64,000 bases of DNA from Phoronis australis. Taxonomy: Eukaryota > Phoronida > Phoronidae. The notes beneath the pieces were generated by a model. That model saw only the letters and a program-made list of their open reading frames with translations. It was not told the DNA's origin and did not search any database. The translations under genes were made by a program, and so were the position numbers. Shown in pieces: positions 31,201 to 46,200 of the stretch. Numbering within the stretch: the stretch's first letter is position 1; each line of letters opens with the position of its first letter. Where the stretch lies: contig NMRA01000342.1 in the NCBI GenBank assembly GCA_002633005.1, forward strand, positions 206,728-270,727, given 5' to 3'.

Positions 31201-34200
31201 ATCGTCCACTTTGTCGCCATCGTTGTTCACGCAGGCCACTTCTCGAGTCCGCTGGCCACGTCCACACTGGGTGGAGCACTGCAAAATATAAGAATGTCAT
31301 GTTACACGAGTCATGTGACGTGAAAAAGAGCAGGTCTCTGGAAATAACTTACTTGAAACTTTGAAATGAAATGACTTGAAAACCTTCTTGTGCAATTTTT
31401 GCACGATTTCAAAATGCAAAGGAACAGTTGAAACCTTTAATTTACTTAAATGTAAATAATTGACAATTATCTATATATAAATAGTTGGTTTTCAGTTTTC
31501 ATTGCAAATGAGCCATAAAAGACATGACGATTAGGACAAAATGAGAAAATAAAATTTCATTTGTCAGCCAAAATGTGTCTTAGACTGGTGTCACTTTAAC
31601 GGATGAAATAATTCCTTAGCTACAGCTCTACACAAACCCTTCATTTAACACAACTCTCTCCATTGATTTTAGAAGATCAAGGCAAACCAATCAAAACATC
31701 AGTGAAGTCTGAGCAGTACTTTTAGAAATCACATGCATGTCAACACTTTATTGGTCAGTATTCAATTTCCAAAAATGTGAATCTAACGTACCAGAATATC
31801 TATCTAAAATACCATCGATGTGTTCCAATCTATACCACTCACCACGGTCCAATCGCTGACCTTCCAGGAGTTACACTCAGTCAGCTGACAAGAGTGAGAG
31901 ATGCTAGGACGTGCCTTGTCCTTACACAAGTCAGCCGACACACTCAGTATGACCGTGGGTGACACTCTCCGCTTGCATTCGACGGTGCGCGTCTGCACGC
32001 CCTTACCACACGTTTCAGAACACTTGGACCATTCTGACATCTCCCAACTGAAAGAAACGCCAAGACTGAGAGAGTACAGACAACATTTGAAAAAGGAGGG
32101 GATCTGGAAATGATGTGAAAAGAATATTTTAAAGATGTTTTGTTTGTCTTCAGTGGTGTACAGATTTTGCATCTCCACACTTAAAGATGTATTTGCATGT
32201 TCCTAATTAATATGCTAATGCATAGCAAGAACTAAACGACAATGCTGTTTAACATAATTTATGCTAAACAAAGTGCAGTTGTATTCAATGACAATAAACT
32301 GTGAAAAAAAATCTGCAAACTGGTTACCTTTGCACTAATGACATACATCGCAGGCTCAAATAACAGGGTTATTCTTCAACACGTAATGATACTTACTGGA
32401 TATGGTTCAGTGATTTGCAGCAGATCATTTTCACCACAAAACTTGTTTTTAAAAACATTTTCAAGCTTTTTCATATCTTCAACACCACTATATGTTGTGT
32501 TTCTAACTAATTTGGCCAAGCAATCAAAGAAATAAATAATTAGCCTGCAATTTCCACTTTAAAACAAACATAACGGACAGCCCACTAGCATAAAACTACA
32601 TAAATTAAGCTGAATAAGTTTGGTTGTTGCCTGTTGGTTTCTGATTGAATCATGAAACAGCAGCCTCTACACTGCCACCTATTGAGAAGGCGGCTGTGTT
32701 GTATTTTCAACGTTGTTTCGTTACCAAGGCCATTATTGCCACTTTCACTAGGCGTTATCTAGTGAAGTTGATAACATTATAAAAACTTGAAAACATCTCT
32801 ACAACTAACATCACTGTTCATCAAGCTTCAACCCATAAAGAAGTACGACAAGGAAGATCTTGTGTTTGAAAAGCTTAGAATCTAGTCTTCAGGGCTTGGA
32901 ATGACCAATGACAAAAAACGCGGAAACTTTGAAACTTTTACGGCCCAAACCATGCCCCTGATAACCAGCCTTGAAATGGTCAATGTGAACCTTTCCCCGA
33001 CAAGATAAAAAAAAAACAAAAAAAAAACGTTACCACCATCAGTAGCATGCGTCTGCGTCCTTTTAGCTCGCCCGTCCACTCCCAACCCACACATTTTTGG
33101 CTGCAGAGCGGTAGTATTTGTCGCCGCGCTTAACAATAACACGAGACGCCATTGAAAATCCCACCACGCTGATGCCCCGGCAATGTTGACAATTTACGTT
33201 CCTCCGAAACATAAAGAGCAACTTCCGCTTTTCGAGGTGAACGTCGTCTGCAACGCCGCGGTAACAAAGGAGTTTGCCGCGGAAATTTTATATCAAATCC
33301 GATTTTTTTNTATCCTTAATTTACTTAAATGTAAATAATGGACAATTATCTACATATAATTAGTTGATTTTCAGTTTTCATTGTAAATGAGCCATAAAAG
33401 ACATGACGATTAGGACAAAATGAGAAAATAAAATTTCATTTGTCAGCCAAAATGTGTCTTAGACTGGTGTCACTTTAACGGATGAAATAATTCTTTAGCT
33501 ACAGCTCTACACAAACCGTTCATTTAACACAACTCTCTCCATTGATTTTAGAAGATCAAGGCAAACCAATCGAAACATCAGTGAAGTCTGAGCAGTACTT
33601 TTAGAAATCACATGCACGTCAACACTTAATTGGTCAGTAGCAAATTCCCAAAATGGGAATCTAATGTACCAGAATATCTATCTAAAATACCATCGATGTG
33701 TTCCAATCTAATATACCACTCACCACGGTCCAATCGCTGACCTTCCAGGAGTTACACTCAGTCAGCTGACAAGAGTGAGAGATGCTAGGACGTGCCTTGT
33801 CTTTACACAAGTCAGCCGATACACTCAGTATGACCGTGGGTGACACTCTCCGCTTGCATTCGACGGTGCGCGTCTGCACGCCCTTACCACACGTTTCAGA
33901 ACACTTGGACCATTCTGACATCTCCCAACTGAAAGAAACGCCAAGACTGAGAGAGTACAGACAACATTTGAAAAAGGAGGGGAGCTGGAAATGATGTGAA
34001 AAGAATATTTTAAAGATGTTTTGTTTGTCTTCAGTGGTGTACAGATTTTGCATCTCCACACTTAAAGATGTATTTGCATGTTCCTAATTAATATGCTAAT
34101 GCATAGCAAGAACTAATCGACAATGCTGTTTAACATAATTTATGCTAAACAAAGTGCAGTTGTATTCAATGACAATAAACGGTGAAAAAAAAGTCTGCAA

Positions 34201-37200
34201 ACTGGTTACCTTTGCACTAATGACATACATCGCAGGCTCAAATAACAGGGTTATTCTTCAACACGTAATGATACTTACTGGATATGGTTCAGTGATTTGC
34301 AGCAGATCATTTTCACCACAAAACTTGTTTTTAAAAACATTTGGCAATTTTCAAGCTTTTTCATATCTTCAACATCACTATATGTTGTGTTTCTAACTAA
34401 TTTGGCCAAGCAATCAAAGAAATAAATAATTAGCCTGCAATTTCCACTTTAAATCAAACATAACGGGCAGCCCACTAGCATAAAACTACATAAGTTAAGC
34501 TGAATAAGTTTGGTTGTTGCTTGTTAGTTTCTGATTGAATCATGAAACAGCAGCCTCTACACTGCCACCTATTGAGAAGGCGGCTGTGTTGTATTTTTAA
34601 TGTTGTTTCGTTACCAAGGCCATTATTGCCACTTTCACTAGGCGTTATCTAGTGAAGTTGATAACATTATAAAAACCTGAAAACATCTCTACAACTAACA
34701 TCACTGTTCATCAAGCTTCAACCCATAAAGAAGTACGACAGGGAAGATCTTGTGTTTGAAAAGCTTAGAATCTAGTCTTAGAAGTGTTTTAAAGAGCTAA
34801 ATAGCTAAATGAAAGCAGAAATAATTTGGAGACAACGGCACAAAATAATGTCATCAAAACAGATCCAATGGCAACTGAATCCCACTGAAAACAGCCCCAC
34901 CTGGATATGGAGGGAATCCTTAAACAACACAGTTCACAAAAACCAGGGCTGTAGTGGGGTGTAGGCGCACGTAGGCGCAGCCAACCACCTTTTGGCATTT
35001 GAACGTAGCGCCTACGCACCGTAAGTTACATTCAGTGCTCAATGTAATACAGTAGGCTTTGGGCGCCTACTTACATGCACCTCTTATTTTACCACTACAG
35101 CACTGACAAAAACCCAAATAAATGTTATCATTTTGCAGATGAAATTGTTGAAAGTCAGAACATGAAATTCAGTTCCTTGTTTTTCGTCTTTTGGTTGCTT
35201 TCTCCTACTAAGTGCCCACGAATGAAACACTGGAATTTTCATGAATATTCACAATGTGAAATGCCTGTACTGGGTATAGTTCCGTAGACTACATATCTTT
35301 CAAGAAAAGCGAGATCACGCAAGACCCTGCAAAACCACGCAAGTGAAAGGCGAGTGCTTTTGTGAGTATGCTCGGGAGATTACAAGCGTAACCTAGCAAA
35401 ATGTTGGAGACTGAAGTGATTGGTCGGTGAGGAAGAAATGTTGAATTCTGGGATTGAATTCATGGATCATCCGACACAATTTACTGTCTCCGTTCCATAA
35501 GAGGAGCTTTGTGCCGCAAGTGCAAGCTTATGTCTCATGTCTACAGAACTCAACCAGATCCTCACGTTTCCGTGGAGATATTGAAGTACCGTGACACATG
35601 TTGAGCAGACCCGGGAGGAGTAGTTTGAACTAATCATGAACGCAAAAACATTGCTGGTAATGAGTACACAACACACAGTTTTTGAGATTTTGCTGTAAAC
35701 TGTAACTTACTCTGGCTGACAGGGGTCATTGTTGCATGATAACTGCTGACGCTTTGGCTTCACATTGCTATCACAGTTCTCATCTGTCACTTGGACCAGC
35801 GTCTGCGAACTGACGCAGATAACCTTAGTCCACTGTTGACCTGAACGAACAACAAGAACTTTGGATGCTGTGTTTAGACATTTAATTAGAGCAGTTAGAA
35901 ATGACATACCAAAGGAGGAATAGCATTTACACGACCCTTTCGCAGACTATAGCAAGACAAAATCACAGATCAAACAATGTTGAGCACATATGCCATCACT
36001 TCAGGATTGACACCACTTTGTGCTGAGGATGGCAGTGAACACAGAACAAGACGATTGGGTGCAGCTCACTCCCTCTAAAGTGAAATACACGTAAACACAC
36101 TGGCGACATTTGAGATGTGACCGTTGATAGAATACTGGCTGTATACCAAACTTTGGGTGCATGACACATTCATGACCTGAAGTATAACTGGAATTTATAA
36201 ATGTCCAAGGTTCCCTTAGAAGCTTAATGATATGTGCTTGCTCAGAACTAACAGTACCTCAGGAAGATGGCGCTCATGCATGAGACAAGCGTAATACACA
36301 CCTCCACCACACTTGCGATCACATTCTGTGAAGCCGGAGATTTTCCATGAGAAGTCAACAGCTGACGGTTGCTGATAGCGACGACCGCCAGACTGTGAGA
36401 GGGTCCGTCCATCATTCACACGGCGACCGGATGACAATCCCCGAGTGTCACCTGTCAATCAAGACAAAATGGTGCACTTCTAAGCATTGTAACACAAAAG
36501 TAATGCTGACTCAGCAAAGAAGCTCCATTTTACCGAATGTGAGGATTAAATTGCAAACCCATTCTGTTCATGATGGAGAGCTGTTTCACATTGAATACTG
36601 CTAGGCATTCATAGTTTTAGAGTAAAATTTTATCACAGATTTTATGGCATCAGTAATGAGAATATGTAATTATTCTGTTTCCATTTACGGGTCAGATGTT
36701 AAAGGAGTCAGACATTCTTTGTCAGAAAAGGAATTTTACGGAAATTGGCAATAGCTCGAGATCAAACCCGCTGGCACAGCACACAATAGCAGCCAAACAG
36801 TCTACCACTAAGCCGAACTCCACCCATTAAATAGCAGAGTATTAGTATATTTAAATGGTAAAGACAACGGCCTTGATTTCAGTGAATGTCTGGCAGAGAA
36901 TGGCTAGAATTGGTGATTTGTAATAAAAACACACACAATGGATTTTGTTACTATATAGCTCTAGTCAAAGCTTAATAACTTCAAGGAGACCATAGGAGGC
37001 CGTAAAACTGATGACATCCCTTTAAGATATTGGCTTAAACAAATTTACTTACCAACTCGTCTTGCTGACTGACCATATGCAGGCCTGAGTGATCCTTGGT
37101 TATACGTGGGCCGACGCTGGCCATTTGTGTTGTATCTATGGTAACCATTTGACTGACGGTTGTAACCGTACCTCTGTGAGTTGTAGCCACGAGGTATGTA

Positions 37201-40200
37201 GCTGCCAGTGCCTGGTTTATAGTTTGGTCGGTAGCTACCTGCACTACCAGCAGTCAATGCTTGGCGGTCGGAGATGTACTGTGGTCCACGACCTCTATTG
37301 GTCAACGGTTGTACCGCTGATGCTGATGTGCCAGTCTGCAACGCGGCACGCTGAGATCCAGCTGGTCTAAAAATGTGATCACAAAAATGAATGGACAAAT
37401 CCTTGTACTATCTACTAAACGGTGGTCACAAACCACCTAATTTTATACTTCATCCTAAATTTGTGTTTCATTTTCCGTGTTTTTCAAGTGGTGCGCACAG
37501 AAGACCCGACACTTGGTTTACACCAAAACAACACACTATGCATCACTAAAAGTTGCTTTTCCGCAAAATGGTGTTTCAAAAACGATGACAAAGCGGGCGA
37601 AAATTCGGCAGAGACAATGCACCTGACAGAAGGAATATTAAACGTTTGGTGAGCAAATTTCAAGAGACCAGAAGTGTAGCAAATACAAATAACAGTCACA
37701 ACCAGAACCTCGAACAACATTCAGACTTCAGGAATCACTGAGAAAATCTGACATTTTATAGAGCCCTCACACAAGATAAAGCCAGGCATACATAAGTGAA
37801 AAGCAACTAATTGCACTTAAGTGGTGCTCAAGAGTATTTCTTGAGCTAAAGTTGGATTAATCTTTCCAATTTCATTAAAAATTGGGGATTGTTGGGTAAG
37901 GCGAACATTTTCACTGCTTGTGAAGTCTACAACATTGAGTCTGTTCTGACAGAAGGAATGCAAGTTGTCGACTCAATGACCCATTTTACTGTCATGGCAA
38001 GTGGCAAGTTTAAATTGAGCATGAAAACCTGATTCCCTTCAGAAATGTTGGATCTGCAAAAAATGATTGGTTGGCATCTACTTTTCACCTGAAATTTATA
38101 ATCTGGACGGTTTTGACAGAATGAATGTTGTCTCTTAGTTCATAGTAATTGCATGTGAATAATGGTTTTGGGGTAGAAATTGGGGATTTGGTGTAGTTTT
38201 GCTCTTTTTGAACCATATCTGACTGTACTTGTAGGTTTTAAAGCTGGAAAATGCACTTTAGAAGAAAGTCTATTGGTCATTGTGCAAGGTTTTTGACGTC
38301 TTTGGCCCGATATACTCTTCATATTTTCTGGTCTTGTACACTGTGGACCTGGGCTGTGAAGTCCAAAACAAAGAAAACCTGTCGAGTTCCACTTAAGGAT
38401 GCTTACTGACCTGCAGTAGTTATCTAAACCTCAGTTACCCCATTTCTGACTTTCTTGCCCAGTAACGATTGCCAAAGATATCATTGCTCTACATCTCAAA
38501 GACTGATTACCTCGCAACTAACAATGGACACTTACCAAATATTCTTTTGAGCCAAACCAAGCCGAGACGAGCGTAAAACTTTCTTAAGGTTATCTCCAAC
38601 CTTATTCACAAAAATGGCCATTTTTACAATATTTCACATGTGTCTAGTAAAATACCTTATCTTCATTCTCCTGGAACTTCAAATACATAATATATACTGC
38701 TTAGCGAGGAAAAAAAGATTTAACAGAACCACCTCGTCACCGCACAACCGCGTGGATATTTGTTTACTACTTATCCGAGTTCACAGGATAAAGGGCTCTC
38801 AATCAAATCCAATCTCCCGCCAGGTACAGAAAGCTTCGTATACCCTCAGTCCTTTCATTCACAAAATCGCCATAACATTGAGTAAACAAGATGTTCTTAT
38901 GGTAGAATGGTGCCGGGGAAAACAAAGAGATAACGTAGTTTTGATCGTAAGGGAGTTGTGCGTCTACATAGCACACGACCGTTGGCATTGAGAACGAATG
39001 CTAATGTCGCCTCAGGCCTCTGTGGTCATGAACACAGCAAAAGAAAAGAGATAAATCCTCACCCTAATTCCTTCATTCAATTAATAAATTAACATTTCAA
39101 AGTTTCGGTCTCATGTTAATGACATGCTTTAACCACTGATTCGATTTTTGTTATCCATTTCTTACTTGCTTTCGCATCAGTCTCCCAGCACGTGACGTGT
39201 ACAGGCTATGTGTATAACAATGAACTATGACCTATTTACATATAAATGAAGGTTAAATGGTCGCAAACAACAGTAGTTAGCTGGGAAGGGTACACTTTTA
39301 ATGATAATTAAGTTAATTACGCACTGCAAAATCAGTTGACATTGCGAGTGAATGTTGAAATAGGGAACATATTTAAGGCTTGTATCGAAAACAAGCTTTT
39401 ACCGAATAATTAAGTGAAGACTTTGAGATTTTCATTTGTCCCAGTTTAATTGGCTTTTTATCAGCTTCGGCAAATCGACTTCATTTGAACTTAGGAACAC
39501 GAGTTCTCAAAAGCGCCTCGGTAGAATTTGGTGAAACTTTCCAAATTTAATAGTCATCAGTCTCAAAAACGCTGTTAGGATTTTCGATATAAAGGCCTAT
39601 TTTTTGCGTAATGTAACAAAGACGAATACGACTTCTGTTTTTTACAAAGATACCTTACGTTTTGCCAGTTGGTTTGCAATAGAAAACACACGAAAAGACT
39701 AATCTAAAATTCCTAATAGCGTTATTGAGGTAGCTGGTGAAGTTTTCATTTGAAAAGATTTTCATCAAAATCGACGGAGGGGTTATTTTGTTATGAATGT
39801 ACCTTTCTTAAAAATAAAATTTTGACTTAAAAAAAAGGTTTTTACCTAAAAATAATACTGATACATTAATACCAAAAGTATTTTCACATTCCCTATTTTT
39901 TTCTTTCAGAAAATATGTACTTCTACTTGTTGACAAAGCTTAGTTTTTTTGATATACTAGTTAGAATAGAGGTCACTAAATAAGGTTGGAGATAACCTTA
40001 GCCTTCATGAACTTTTATTGAAAAAACAAAGCTTCAGCTACCCATCACCTTGTGCACCAGTTCTCATACAAGGCACAGCCAACACAAAAACATTACTAAG
40101 ATGTTGGCAGCAAAAGTGTGAGAAAAATACACCTTGATTATTATCTCCCAATATACGAAATGAAGAAATTAGTCACCTTTTGCCGGGCACATAGCTGGGC

Positions 40201-43200
40201 AGGTCTTTGTTTCCCACCTGTGGCTGGATGGGTATGGTGTATTCGTAGTAGACACCCTTGTATGGCTCCCTGTATAAAATCTGGAAACAGGAACAGTGTC
40301 TTAAATAATGATTCTGAACACAGCTCATTATGCGCCGTGACAGGCTTCTAGCTGAAGCCCGAGTGTTTAAGTCAAAGCTTCACTGACACAATATCTTCCT
40401 AAAACCAACATGTGTAAAATTCCTCCGTCTATTTACAACAACCTCTGCCTATGACACAATAAAATGTAAATAGGCTAGAGATTAGAGTGAATAGATTTAT
40501 TAAGAAATGATATTCAATGACATAACAGCAAACTAGCCAGCAGTAATTCCCAGGCTTCTGTTGAAAACTTGTCTTTTATTAAAAGCATCTTGAAATTTCT
40601 TTTTCTGATCACTTAATATACTCTTATTGTCACTTTGAAGAAGATAAAAAATCACGTAACAAAGTACTGATTCGAGCGATTGATCGACAGTCATTTTCCA
40701 AGTTCGACTGTGAGCATCAAATTAGATCATGTCCGTCAAAAAAGACTTGGCAAAAATTAACAGGGACGAGATCTTCCTGTTTAGAAAACTAAAAATAAAC
40801 TATTAGCCCAAGAGCAGGAATAGTCTAGAGTTTTTACGACAAGCGCTCTAGCGCGGTTTAAATAAATCGACATCAAATGACCAAAATGACAAAATGAACA
40901 TTTACCGCCCACCTGCGTGGCTTAGATACCTACAAACATGTCCAGGCTTTCCGTCACAGGTCCCTTGGCTATTATACTCTCTCCGCTGGTTATTGGGCGA
41001 GAATACTTGAATGTAGTTCCTGAGCTGTAATAATTTCCCGGCCGAGTGATCGCCCTTTTACCGCTGATAATGGACTCGCCGCTACTTGTTTTCAGAGCTG
41101 TAAAAGTTACAATAACAACGACAGTAACACAGGTACAGCAATTTCACATACCAAAAAATGTTGATTTTGAAAAAAACAGATGATGTGTCAAATATACCAA
41201 TCACATACCATGCACAAGTAGATTACAACAAAACATTAAAAATTACTACATGCCAGTAAATGGAGACGTATTGGTGCTGATATTGATATTTGATAAGGTT
41301 TGCCTTTTCAATATCCCAGATCTCAGCAGTGGAAATCTATTAGCTCATAATAGCAGGAAATGTGATAAAACACTGTTTATAACACTAGGTTGAAACCTCC
41401 CATTCGCATTACATAGGATCAGTAGGTGGCGCTAACACCTGTCCACCAAAGACCTTATTGCCATCTGAGTGGCGGATTAGTGAATTTCAATATGGCTTGG
41501 CTATTGAGAAGAAATCCCAGCTTTTAGTACAGGCATGTAACTATTAAACAAAACACTCCTTCACAACACGAAAGTGGTGAAAGCTTACTCAAATCTTTAT
41601 CGTGAAAGACTGGTGAAAATTTGAACACGGACGCTTCAACTCTCTTTTGAGCGTTGACACTACCACAAAGTCTCATTCAAAATTTGAGCACAAATGCTCG
41701 CTCAAAATTTGAGCACGAGGGTCAACATTTAAGCAATGCACTCTACTTCCGTGCTGTCCCAATTTACCGAGAAAATTTCTGCTGAATCCATTCTCCGTTA
41801 TGTTGATATTACACGCGCCCTTTGGAATCTTGGTCACTGGGTAGTAGCTACCCAGAGGAAGGTTCTGTCGTACAAATATCCCAGACACAACATGGCAAGA
41901 GGTGCCCCCACCTCCGCAGACACCGCACTTGTCCACAGTTTTACCAGATCCAACAATGCCATCACAACCCACTTTCTGTAAAGACGAAAAATGAACGATT
42001 AGTTTGTGATCAAACTAATTAAAGTGTGATCACAGGCTTTGCTTCAAAACTGAACCAAAGATTCATTCATACACATACAAAACTGGCATGCAACAAAATG
42101 TTAATGATACCTGATGGCTTCAAGAATCACTATGACAAAAAACTTCAATTTGGGACAAAATAATTGCTAAAATTGTCACATTTCGATTTTTAAGAGGCTT
42201 ACCAAGTTGTTGCAAAGACTCAAAATTTTACCAAATGGTGTTGGGTAATCGCTACACCATACAAATAATGCTAAAACAAAGTATTTTTTTCCATAAAGTT
42301 ATTTTTGTTGGGGAACTTGAGTTCATAAAATTTTACCTTTCTGCCAGTGTGTCCCAAACCGTAGAATTCTACTATTAGTTGTCCATTATGATACCATACT
42401 TAGAAATCCAATTTTACAGTCTCAAAATGGCATTTGCTGCATGGTGGAAATTGAGTGGTCATCTAGAGAGATGATAAAAGTCATCGCAGTTGGCAAAATA
42501 TCTTAGGTGGAACTTGTAAAAATATCTTAGGTGAAACTTGTAAAAATAGTGGAAGCCTATATAGATGCAGGAAAATTTTTAAATTAGTGAAATCTTCTCG
42601 ACAATTTATTTTTAAAACTGGGTTTATATATTACCTTAGGCAGAATCAACATTTTAAGTTTTTCTGCTTAATCGTTCTCTTTGAGTGTAAGATAAAACAG
42701 TGAGAGAACCAGAGAAGGGGCAATAACCCCACAGGGACAAACCCTAGATGTAATCAACAACTATTTTTGACTAATGAATTTCAAATCTTTCAGCAACTGA
42801 CAAATTGACCACTGAAAACCACAACGTCAATGTCAAGATAGTCACAAGTTCAGACCCAAATAAAACAAGTACTCTTGAAAATTCTCATTTTTTGCCCATT
42901 CCACCTAGGACACACTCAGTCCAGAACATTCCAGACAAAAAAATTGTGAGCAGTTCTCTGATGATTTCATAAACAGTATGTCAACAACTAGACTAGTTAA
43001 TCAGGAGTAATCCATTGCACAAATAAAAGTCACTCAGCGGGAGATAACTCTGAGCCAAGGGAAACAATAAGTCTGACATCACAACTAAACAACACACAAA
43101 AGGCTTGATCTAGTGTTCCTGTGACCTGGTGTTTGCTGGAAATGAACAACTGTGGATTGGCTTTGCATGGGGTATCGTTTACCAAAACAGTGCACTATCG

Positions 43201-46200
43201 TTCAAAATGCTACTTTATACATAAAGTAAAATGTCTCCAATTTTGGACAATCTTGACAGCCAAAATTATCTTTTTTTGATTTTTTCAAGGCCTTCTAACA
43301 TTGCTGAGAAAGCCCACATTTCAAAATCTTGCCCCTTGGGGTAAAAACAGGCGAACTATTTTGAAACGAAGGGATATTTTTATGCAGCATATTTTGGTGA
43401 AAAATAGCCGTTGACCAAAAACGTCTGAAAAACCACAAGGTTTGATGACATCACGTTGATTATATCAGGTGGGGGATAAAGTTCGACAATGGAAAAACCT
43501 AAGGTAGGGTAGATAACTGGTGGCAGATTGCCATATGAAAAGGGGGCTTGTAATCCCTCTCACCTGACGCTCACTTCTCATGCCAAGTTTTGGCACAAGT
43601 CTAACTGTATTTTTGACCCCCTGGAGATATGGTGGTTGACAGGTTATGGATTTATGGTCTTTTGATAGAAGATTATTAAAGATAAGTTGATAAAAGGCCA
43701 CAGTTAGTAAAATGAAGAAGGACTATCAACAAGGCTGAGAATACGTAACAAAACACTGACAATGTACAACAGTCAAGGAAATTAAAGTCATTTATAAAAA
43801 TATTACAAGACAGATAACCAGTTAACAAAAATATTTCAATTGATCTTTAGTCATGGAAAAAGCATTAAGCCAAATTAAAAATAGATATTAATCACAATCC
43901 AAAAAACACCACAGAGTGAGATGAGTGATTTGTCAAGATCCGAGACAAGTAAAAGCGTTAATGCATATTAGTTTCTAGGGAATACCAGACAATGTTTTAT
44001 TGAAATACCACCCGTCAATCAAACACTAAGTATGTCTGAAAACAGCTAAGGACTATCCCAACTTGTCATATCTGAACACTTATCAACAGGGAAAGCACAG
44101 TTTATAGAGCAGTTTTTATCCAACCTTGTCTGTCTTGACTGGACAAGAAGGCAGAAAAACAAAATAACATCTGGCGTCATGAGAGATAGCAGTGGAGTGA
44201 TGATTAAGTCTGGAAGGCCAATTAGTCATGTCTCTTAAAAGTATTTTAATGCATTACCTTGTATTGTATTGTATTATAGTTAACCATATGGTAAAGAGAG
44301 GTATTTTGGTGAATTGTTAACTGCATGGTAAAATATGGTATTATAGTATTATGTAATGTATTGCAGTTAGCTGAATGGTAAAATATGGTATCTTGCAGTA
44401 ATGTGTTGAAGTTAATTGCATGGTAAAATATGGGATGATAGTGTAATGTATTGCAGTTAGCTGCATGGTAAAGTATGGCATTTTGGAGTATTGTTCTGAG
44501 GTTAATTGCATGGTAAAAGTATTGTAATTTGGCGCACTGTTTTACAGTTAACTGTACGGTTAACTATTTTGGTATACTTTTACTTGATGTCATTGGACCA
44601 ATTGTTAAATGTATTATAATTTGACGCATTGCATTGCTTTCCATCATTACTTGATGTGATATTAATCAACCTAATATGATGTTTATATTGTTTTTAACTG
44701 TAACTGATTCATTATACTGTAATAAAGTAATGTACTTGGACATGTTGTATTGTATTGCTCATATTTTGATTTGTGGCATGAAGGGAGTTTCACATCATTC
44801 ACAACTAATCAGACAGCACTCAAAGAATCTCAAATGAGCAGAAAATGCTCATCTTGACATTTCCATATCAATCCATCATCGCTGAATAAGTCATCAAGGT
44901 TGGATCAACAGAGGTCCTCATTGTCTATCCAGGTTTTACCAACACATTGTACTAATCAGTTGAGACATCAAAGCACTGCCCAAGAGAGAGCTTGATTATT
45001 CAGTCAAATTGTTTATTTTATCAACACCCCCATCAATTTGGCATACACCATGAACCTAGTTATTCTTCTATTAATTCATACACTTTATCCCTGGGGTTTC
45101 TTTAATTCCAGTCTGCTTATCCTGAATGCAATTTTCACTTTCATAGTTAATACAACCTAGAAAATTTGCTTAATGTTTCCCTCTAAGCACATCTCTGGCC
45201 TTACAATAATTAAAGCACACTTGTGTACAAATTAATAGAAAAATTACTGTACCCTAGTCTCAGAAGCAGGTAATGAATTTTGCAAAATTGATACAAGCTT
45301 ACCATGTATAGCCAGAGGCGCAAAAACAATTTGGAGGTTTCAACAAAACCTTTTCCTCAGGTATTCTTAGTAATCCAACAGGTTGTAACTGATCACATGA
45401 TCAAAATCACCCAATGAGGCCTTTCCATTAGGGAGACCGTCCACCTTATCCAAACTTTAACCCCCTTAACCATTCCCACTAACTCTTCAAGATGTCGCCA
45501 GTTGATTGGATAAAAATTCCTGATAGGTGTTGATTCGCATTCTTGTTTGAATACATTTGATGAATACCACGAGCTCTAATAACCCAGGTGGAGACATCAA
45601 TTGCAGCAGAAGAGTTAAGAATCTTTGAAAGTTAAGGATTCCATGTTCAGTCATGTTAAAGTAGGCAGAGCTTCCCTGTGTACTAACTAGCGATTGTTTT
45701 CTACACTTGGTGGAGAGTACGTTAAGTAAAACATTGTCAATTCAATCAATGTTTCAGGTATGCACAAATGTTTACTTAGAGCAATGAAACAGATAGAGGT
45801 TGTGCTAATTGCTTGTTGATGTGAGAGCCACAGGTTGCACCATTAACAAAGTTTTGCTTGCCTATCCCGCTACATGTCAGGCATCTGATTATCTTCCGAT
45901 ACCTGTCGCCTTCAACGAGACATGCACATGTTATGGTCACGAGGACATGAGAAATATCGTGTGACTACATCAAAACCAATCAAAATCAATTAATTACTAT
46001 AATCTACAACCTTCTGACAGGCGTTCTCATTACCTCCACATTTGTTAAGATAAGCAGAGACTCTGAACACATAATTTTTAGACAATCCACACAATGTCAA
46101 CACAAGCAGGGGATATCCTGTCTTTGTGATTGACATCTGGCGTAAAAAATCAAATTAACAGTGCTGTCAAACATTAAAAAAGCCGAAAACACTAATAGCA

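Noticed and set aside
31843-33928. A true extra TSP1 repeat made by exon duplication
   Set aside because: The exon length of 205 nt would shift the frame, introns are duplicated equally, and an N marks the join.
38614-38991. 125-codon open frame inside the inverted-repeat element as a transposase
   Set aside because: No DDE/DDD-type motif or helix-turn-helix could be seen; kept only as part of the element.
44281-44590. A CRISPR-like array
   Set aside because: The units are imperfect, have no unique spacers, and the DNA is animal nuclear.
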